Shown here: piece after piece, positions 59,604-64,000 of the stretch
Layout of the letters: each line of letters starts with the position of its first letter
How positions within the stretch are numbered: position 1 is the first letter of the stretch
NCBI RefSeq assembly: GCF_002355595.1
Contig: NZ_AP017422.1
Coordinates: 1,922,001-1,986,000, forward strand
From: Filimonas lacunae
Lineage (GTDB): Bacteria; Bacteroidota; Bacteroidia; Chitinophagales; Chitinophagaceae
DNA length: 64,000 nt
Reading direction: 5' to 3'
Position numbers and translations under genes: made by a program
Notes under the pieces: model-generated
The model's database searches: none
The model's input: the letters and a program-made list of their open reading frames with translations, nothing else
What the model was told of the DNA's origin: nothing

Positions 59604-61994
59604 TCATTGGGACCTCAGGCTTCTGACCGGATTGGCAATGCCCGCTTTGATAGCATGAAAACTGACAGTGAGCATGGCAATAAACAGAACAATGAAGCCT
59701 GCTAGCGCAAACATCCACCAGCTCATTGTAATTCGGTATGGATAATTCTCCAGCCATCTGTTGGCTGCCAACCAGGAGAGTGGTGTGGAGATCAGCAGGG
59801 CAATGAAAATCAGTTTTAAAAAGTCTCCGGAGAGAATCGTTGCCACGCCACGGACGGAGGCGCCCAATACTTTGCGGATACCAATCTCCTTTGCCCTTTT
59901 TTCCATAGACAACACCGACAAACCGAACAGACCAATACAGGAGATGAAGATAATGAGCAGGGCGCCAAACTGTAGCATTTCCTTCCATTTCTTCTCTGCG
60001 TCATAACTTTCCGCATTCACCTGGTCTTTAAAATGATAGGAATAGGGTGCCAGGGGAAAAACCTTTTTGAATGCCGCTTCAATATAGGCCAGGCTTTTTG
60101 CGTTATCATGAGCCGCTATTTTTATATAAAACATGCCCAGGAACCCGTCTGCCGAACTCATTCTAAATAATTGAGGCTCTATTTTTTCTGTTAATGCCTT
60201 GTAGTGATGATCCTTAACAACACCAACCACGATAAAATCGCCAGCAGGTTCGTATATATGAATAGTCTGGCCAATCGGAGTTTTCCAGCCGGCCTCTTTT
60301 ACAAAGGTCTCGTTCACCAGAACCGAATGCGAAGAATCTGCCGGGAAGTCGGGTAAAAAATTGCGGCCCTCTACAATGGGAATCTTTAATAAAGGCAAAT
60401 ACGAGGAGTTGACCGTTTCGTAAGCGATATTAATTTTGGTTCCCCCATTAACCTTAACCGTTGTACCGGAGGTGCCCGAATTTTTTGGTGCCACTCCCTG
60501 GATAACCGGATTTTTCAATAACTCCCTTTCGAACAATTCTATTTCCCGGGTGCTCATATTCAAATTGCTCACCATCACCAGGTTGCTGTCATCATAGCCC
60601 AATTGCTGGGAAGACAGGTAGTTTAATTGGAAGAAAAGGGTAAATGTAGCAACGATGAAAAAAGAGGCCAGCACAAACTGAAATACGACCAGAGATTTCT
60701 GCAGCCAATTCTTACCAGCCGGCATAAAGCGGCCATAAAGTATTTTAACCGGCTGATAGTTCGAGAGAACCAGGGCCGGGTAAAAGCCTGCCAATAAACC
60801 TGTGACCAGGAAAAGGGCGATATAGCCCAAAAACAGTTTTGTATCCAGTAAATAGGAAAAAGAAAGGGCTTTATTCGATAAACGGTTAAAAACAGGCAAT
60901 AAGGCCTGCGCAATAACAATGGCCAATACAAAGGAAGCCAGGCATAGCATAAACGACTCGCCCAGAAATTGCAGCACTAATTGATTTCTTTGTCCGCCAA
61001 TCACTTTCCGGATGCCAATTTCCTTTGCTCGTTTTAATGAGCGGGCCAGCGTCAAGTTCACGAAGTTGATACAGGCGATTAATAAAATAAAAAAAGCTAT
61101 GCCGGACAGCGCATAAGAATAGATGGGTTCGCTGCCGTCTGACAGCCCCTCGTTGGCGCCAGCCTCTTTACTCAGGTGAATGTCGGTAAGGGATTGTAAA
61201 AAATAGGAAAGGCCAAGGTTTTTCAGGTTATATTTCTGCGTTATCGAAATGATGGTCTGCCTGGCGTCTGTTTCAAAAACCTGCTGCATTTTTGCATCAA
61301 CCGCTTTTACATCCGCATGAGGATAAAGAACAACAAACGTATTCAGAAAGAAACTGAACCAGTTTTCATTTTTATTTTCTTCTTCCGGCGCCATATTAAG
61401 CGGTAACAGAACCTGGAATTTGATTGATGAGTTTTGCGGACAGTTGGCAGCCACCGCCGTAACAACATACGGAACGAATCCATCTACGTTCAGCAGCATT
61501 GTTTTGCCAACTGCATCCGTGGTTCCGAACTGTGCTTTGGCCATGTCTTCGGTAATCACTACCGAACGAGGCTCTTTTAACCCGCCAGGGGTTCCGCTTA
61601 AAAGAGGGAAATTAAACACGGAAAAGAAATTCGTATCAACCCTGCTCACCTTCTGCGTTTGGATATTCGATCCGCGCTTAATATCCACCTGTGTCTCCTG
61701 CACCCGAACAAAGGCGGCAATCTCGGATATGCTAGCCTTGAAACGTGGCCCCTGTAAATAGCCTGAATATCCTCCTTTAACCTTGTTGCCGTTCTCCCTG
61801 GTAATTTCCCGGTCAACCCGGTAAATCTGGCCGGCCTGGCGGTGAAACCGGTCATAGCTTACCTCATCTTTCACATACAAAATGATCAGGATTGCGCAGG
61901 CAAGCCCCAGGCTGAGACCGCCGATATTGATAAAAGCGTAGGCTTTATTGCGGAACAGGTTCCGGACGGAAGTAGTGATATAATTTCTTAGCAT
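59604..61994 (-). CDS. MacB/FtsX-type ABC transporter permease
   Basis: 796 aa. N-terminal MLRNYITTSVRNLFRNKAYAFINIGGLSLGLACAILIILYV is the standard opening. MacB-like periplasmic core (~50-250), then FtsX helices with ERAKEIGIRKVIGG-like (RAKEIGIRKVIGGQRNQLVLQFL), a second periplasmic domain and a second FtsX set (ISCIGLFGLSVLSMEKRAKEIGIRKVLGASV). Such 'ABC transporter permease' proteins of Bacteroidota have eight helices and lack an ATPase, which is usually encoded elsewhere. By eye it has more G and C in third positions than the neighbouring small genes. It lies between an intact and a truncated copy of the 54-aa family. Confidence 0.9.
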   Translation of the reverse strand: MLRNYITTSVRNLFRNKAYAFINIGGLSLGLACAILIILYVKDEVSYDRFHRQAGQIYRVDREITRENGNKVKGGYSGYLQGPRFKASISEIAAFVRVQETQVDIKRGSNIQTQKVSRVDTNFFSVFNFPLLSGTPGGLKEPRSVVITEDMAKAQFGTTDAVGKTMLLNVDGFVPYVVTAVAANCPQNSSIKFQVLLPLNMAPEEENKNENWFSFFLNTFVVLYPHADVKAVDAKMQQVFETDARQTIISITQKYNLKNLGLSYFLQSLTDIHLSKEAGANEGLSDGSEPIYSYALSGIAFFILLIACINFVNLTLARSLKRAKEIGIRKVIGGQRNQLVLQFLGESFMLCLASFVLAIVIAQALLPVFNRLSNKALSFSYLLDTKLFLGYIALFLVTGLLAGFYPALVLSNYQPVKILYGRFMPAGKNWLQKSLVVFQFVLASFFIVATFTLFFQLNYLSSQQLGYDDSNLVMVSNLNMSTREIELFERELLKNPVIQGVAPKNSGTSGTTVKVNGGTKINIAYETVNSSYLPLLKIPIVEGRNFLPDFPADSSHSVLVNETFVKEAGWKTPIGQTIHIYEPAGDFIVVGVVKDHHYKALTEKIEPQLFRMSSADGFLGMFYIKIAAHDNAKSLAYIEAAFKKVFPLAPYSYHFKDQVNAESYDAEKKWKEMLQFGALLIIFISCIGLFGLSVLSMEKRAKEIGIRKVLGASVRGVATILSGDFLKLIFIALLISTPLSWLAANRWLENYPYRITMSWWMFALAGFIVLFIAMLTVSFHAIKAGIANPVRSLRSQ

Positions 61995-62183
61995 GGTGAT
62001 TATTTACCTTGCCAAATAAATGCCTGATTTTAAATTACTACTAATCAATTAATTATATAATATTAAAACTATTGGATTGTGCGGTTTCGATACTGATTGT
62101 GTCCGATTCTGCCAGACAGAGGAAAGTAAGTTGTAAGATGATTTTTCACTTCAATAATAATCTTGTCCGATCAAATTCTGTCT
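61995..62183. other. AT-rich stretch upstream of the permease gene
   Basis: Only short AT-rich sequence and likely the permease promoter. No gene seen. Confidence 0.4.
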
Positions 62184-62291
62184 ATTACGATAGATTCTTC
62201 CTTAAATAAATTATCAGGGAAATCTTTATTTCCTGAAAAAGTAGCAGAGGCTAGAAGGGTATTGTCTAAGTTGAAGTCCCTTCCTAAGTAA
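62184..62291 (+). pseudogene. 5'-truncated member of the 54-aa family
   Basis: An in-frame run reading ITIDSSLNK, then SLFPEKVAEARRVLSKLKSLPK, ending at TAA 62289-62291. It covers the second half of the family, with no start codon and no upstream half in the expected frame. It is followed at ~62297-62320 by another partial copy of the same tail (AAAATGAAATCCCTTCTAAG), so at least two recombination events are recorded here. Confidence 0.7.
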
Positions 62292-62390
62292 TTTGCCAAA
62301 AATGAAATCCCTTCTAAGCTAATTTTTTAGTGTGTAGATATTGAGTGAGCGTTTTTGTAATTCATTTGGCTTGTTGCCTAAGGATTGCTG

Positions 62391-62786
62391 CTAACGCTCA
62401 TTTTCTATAAGATAATGAAGTGTGTTTTTAAGATTGTATGAAACGCTTTCTGCGGCAATGATAATATTGTTTTTAAAGTCTTCAGTAACAAATGAAAATA
62501 ATTGATAGCCTTGTATTATCTCATGTTTTAGGTTTAGCTCTGGTTCGTTAGAAGGGATAATGAACGCAGGGTGCTGGGTGTTGGACTTCCATTCGGCGAA
62601 AACTCCACTATAATAGAAGACGTTCTCAAAGATTATTTCAAGCTGGTGGCTATACATTAAGTCCTTTCCTCCTGCTATTATAAGCTTGTTTCTATCATAA
62701 CTCCAGACCTCAAAATCAAACCAAAGTTCTTTTCTGATAATGGTGTCTATTTCTTCGACTGTTTGGCGTAAAGAGTCAGTAAGCAT
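62391..62786 (-). CDS. Hypothetical protein, 131 aa
   Basis: A soluble protein with MLTDSLRQTVEEIDTIIRKELWFDFEVWSYDRNKLIIAGGKDLMYSHQLEIIFENVFYYSG and later AAESVSYNLKNTLHYLI. The beta-strand-rich middle (KLIIAGG, LEIIFENVFYYS) suits a small ligand-binding fold, but no family is recognised. It lies 50 bp downstream of the double-HTH gene on the same strand and may be its partner. Confidence 0.6.
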   Translation of the reverse strand: MLTDSLRQTVEEIDTIIRKELWFDFEVWSYDRNKLIIAGGKDLMYSHQLEIIFENVFYYSGVFAEWKSNTQHPAFIIPSNEPELNLKHEIIQGYQLFSFVTEDFKNNIIIAAESVSYNLKNTLHYLIENER

Positions 62787-62836
62787 ACTATTATTAAAAT
62801 CTATTTGAGTATGTTTAATTATTTGTAGGGTGATTT

Positions 62837-63340
62837 TTATTGTAAAGAAAATAGCTCGTATGCTTCCACCTTTAAACCATATGCAAGAATAGTGATAGTA
62901 TCTAATTTTGAAAATCTGTTACCTAATTCATAGTTACTGATGTTGGAGTTGAATATGCCTGATTCTATCTCAGTATCAAGCTGCGTCATGTTTTGAGCTT
63001 TTCTGATCAAACGAATATTCTGGCCTAGTATATCTGCTTCATTTTTCATACGCTCTTCTAAGTCGTAATTATAGGTTGGATTTATAATAATGGGGGAGGT
63101 CCCATTGTAGTCAAATAGGTTAAAGAGGGGCATTTCTAATGCATTAGCTAATTTTATAATTGTTTGGAAATTGATATTTGCTCCTCTTTCGATTTTACTA
63201 ATAAAAGACGGGACATTGGTCGCTCCCAGGACCTTTTGTCCAAAAACATATTGAATCTTAAACCCTGCCTCTTTTCTTAATGTTGCTATCCGTTTACCAA
63301 ATAGTAATTGTTGCTGCTTTAAGTATTCATTACTTACCAT
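62837..63340 (-). CDS. Double helix-turn-helix (XRE-family) regulator
   Basis: 167 aa from ATG 63340; an upstream TTG is in frame. Two HTH_3-type domains: the first spans ~10-65 (GKRIATLRKEAGFKIQYVFGQKVLGATNVPSFISKIERGANINFQTIIKLANALEMPLFNLF), the second ~100-165 (GQNIRLIRKAQNMTQLDTEIESGIFNSNISNYELGNRFSKLDTITILAYGLKVEAYELF). Tandem HTH in one chain is an uncommon layout; it could bind two half-sites as a monomer. No adjacent toxin. Confidence 0.82.
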   Translation of the reverse strand: MVSNEYLKQQQLLFGKRIATLRKEAGFKIQYVFGQKVLGATNVPSFISKIERGANINFQTIIKLANALEMPLFNLFDYNGTSPIIINPTYNYDLEERMKNEADILGQNIRLIRKAQNMTQLDTEIESGIFNSNISNYELGNRFSKLDTITILAYGLKVEAYELFSLQ

Positions 63341-63402
63341 CAATTTTTTAGCGGTAAGGTTTCTCTATGTTTTAAAAATAAAATCTATCACAAGTGAGCA
63401 AA

Positions 63403-63665
63403 GTGTGCCCTGATTAGGTATATTTGAACTGAAATATGATAATCTAGCGCCCTTAACAGGGAAAGCGCTTTAAAAATCTCGCACTAGTAACGTGACGGTT
63501 GAGAACTGCGAGGAAGGTTTAAAGCGCCCAATCAGTATATTGCGTAGCAATAGGGTTGGGCACTACTCTTTCGTCGGTTCACTCACCGAAAGGTGATAGG
63601 TCTCGTCACGACCTCTGGAGGCGGAATATGTGGGTGCCCAGCTCTATTGCTTTTTATATAAGGCT
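63403..63665 (+). ncRNA. Candidate structured RNA of unknown identity
   Basis: Nested complementary segments are packed without a coding frame. AGCGC/GCGCT (63445-63470 region), TTTAAA/TTTAAA enclosing CTCGCA/TGCGAG, GCCCAA/TTGGGC enclosing TATTGC/GCAATA, a TCACC-GAAA-GGTGA hairpin, AGGTC/GACCT, and a long-range pair GCAATAG (~63557) with CTATTGC (~63644) plus TGGGCA with TGCCCA. A T-run follows (63651-63655). GTGTG at 63403 could be a group II intron 5' end, but no intron domain V was found in the window. Retron or other reverse-transcriptase-linked RNA is an alternative. Not recognised as RNase P, tmRNA, SRP or 6S RNA. Confidence 0.45.
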
Positions 63666-63969
63666 GTGGCATCGGGTTGTACCTTTTTGAAACTAAAAAA
63701 CGCCTGAGCATGCCGTATCGTTTGAAAACACAACGCTTTCTTGTGTTCCCATATCCTGTCAATTTAGTAATGAATGATTTTGATGATGGCTGGTGTTTAT
63801 CTGGCTAGTGTAATCTTATATAAGTCCTGTATTTTCTCACATTCACAGGCAGGCAGTAGCAGGCTGTTGGATGAGCTGCTGCAAGCTGAAGTAGTAAGCG
63901 AACATAACAACAGTCTGCGTTGATGGCCTTTTGCAAAAGGCATTGTGCAACAATTTCAACTTAAATAGA
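63666..63969. other. Gap before the window edge
   Basis: About 300 bp with no recognised gene. A 45-codon frame (63786-63923) is open but anonymous. A 16-bp palindrome GCCTTTTGCAAAAGGC lies at 63926-63941, possibly an operator for the next gene. Confidence 0.4.
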
Positions 63970-64000
63970 ATGGCATACCGTAATGCTTTTGAAGCAATTG
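63970..64000 (+). CDS. Possible start of a gene running off the window
   Basis: ATG 63970 opens a frame reading MAYRNAFEAI up to the last base. Ten residues are too few to name a family. Its place downstream of the RNA candidate makes it of interest. Confidence 0.3.
   Translation, partial: MAYRNAFEAI

Noticed and set aside
59604-61994. Insertion sequence between small-family copies
   Set aside because: The gene is a permease, with no transposase or terminal inverted repeats detected.
63403-63665. RNase P, tmRNA, SRP or 6S RNA
   Set aside because: Their conserved cores (GAGGAAAGTCC, the tmRNA tRNA-like ends, the SRP GGAAGGAAGCA-type loop, a single long 6S hairpin) are not found.

Overview
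The window comes from a member of the Bacteroidota, most likely the Chitinophagaceae. Evidence: a PKD-repeat adhesin with a gliding-motility (CHU_C-type) C-terminus beside a PorP/SprF protein, which is type IX secretion machinery; Bacteroidota promoters (TTTG, about 20 nt, TAnnTTTG) in front of several genes; and families largely confined to this phylum (DUF3810, DUF6934, imelysin-cytochrome c peroxidase fusion). No family was confirmed by a database search.

Layout. 1-1554: end of an amidohydrolase and a GT9 heptosyltransferase. 1481-13448: a minus-strand surface-polysaccharide operon (GT4, ABC exporter, GT2, nucleotidyltransferase, two Wzy/WaaL-like membrane proteins, DUF1972 GT4, GT4, GT2, Wzx flippase), with start/stop overlaps or tight spacing between most genes. 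14099-17142: another GT4 and an unusual single-chain ManC-NagB fusion that would join hexosamine breakdown to GDP-mannose synthesis. 17.7-20.6 kb: small accessory genes. 18.7-24.8 kb: four identical tRNA-Lys(UUU) genes, two of which lie in opposite orientation around a BlaI repressor, an M56 sensor protease and a secreted protein; the last two share a long heptad-repeat helix. 25-47.5 kb: mostly housekeeping (SDR, SAM hydrolase, PlsC, GlxA-type regulator, phosphoesterase, di-haem peroxidase, WYL regulator, CBS-histidine kinase, ProB-ProA, SprF and PKD adhesin, YceD-RpmF-PlsX, DUF3810, Dcd, phosphopantetheinyl transferase). 47.5-50.6 kb: DUF6934 plus a 54-aa protein, a kinase-like protein and DUF2130. 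51.6-55.2 kb: a tight six-gene operon of NAD+/ADP-ribose enzymes (macrodomain, DUF4291, KptA, crystallin-J1-like, NADAR, ADP-ribosylglycohydrolase). 55.5-64 kb: a CE7-like esterase, a lineage protein, further copies of the 54-aa protein gene, a MacB/FtsX-type permease, a double-HTH regulator and a structured RNA candidate at the right edge.

Most notable: (1) the ADP-ribose/RNA-end-processing operon, which has several candidate reversal enzymes and no classical ADP-ribosyltransferase; (2) an apparently undescribed small-protein family (four clear loci, one frameshifted and one truncated), whose three complete upstream regions share a 15-nt box exactly 19 nt before a TATCTT element, one copy driving a DUF6934 operon; (3) the ManC-NagB fusion; (4) the BlaI/M56/heptad-helix module between inverted tRNA genes; (5) five tandem 11-bp repeats at 57.3 kb; (6) the structured RNA at 63.4-63.7 kb.
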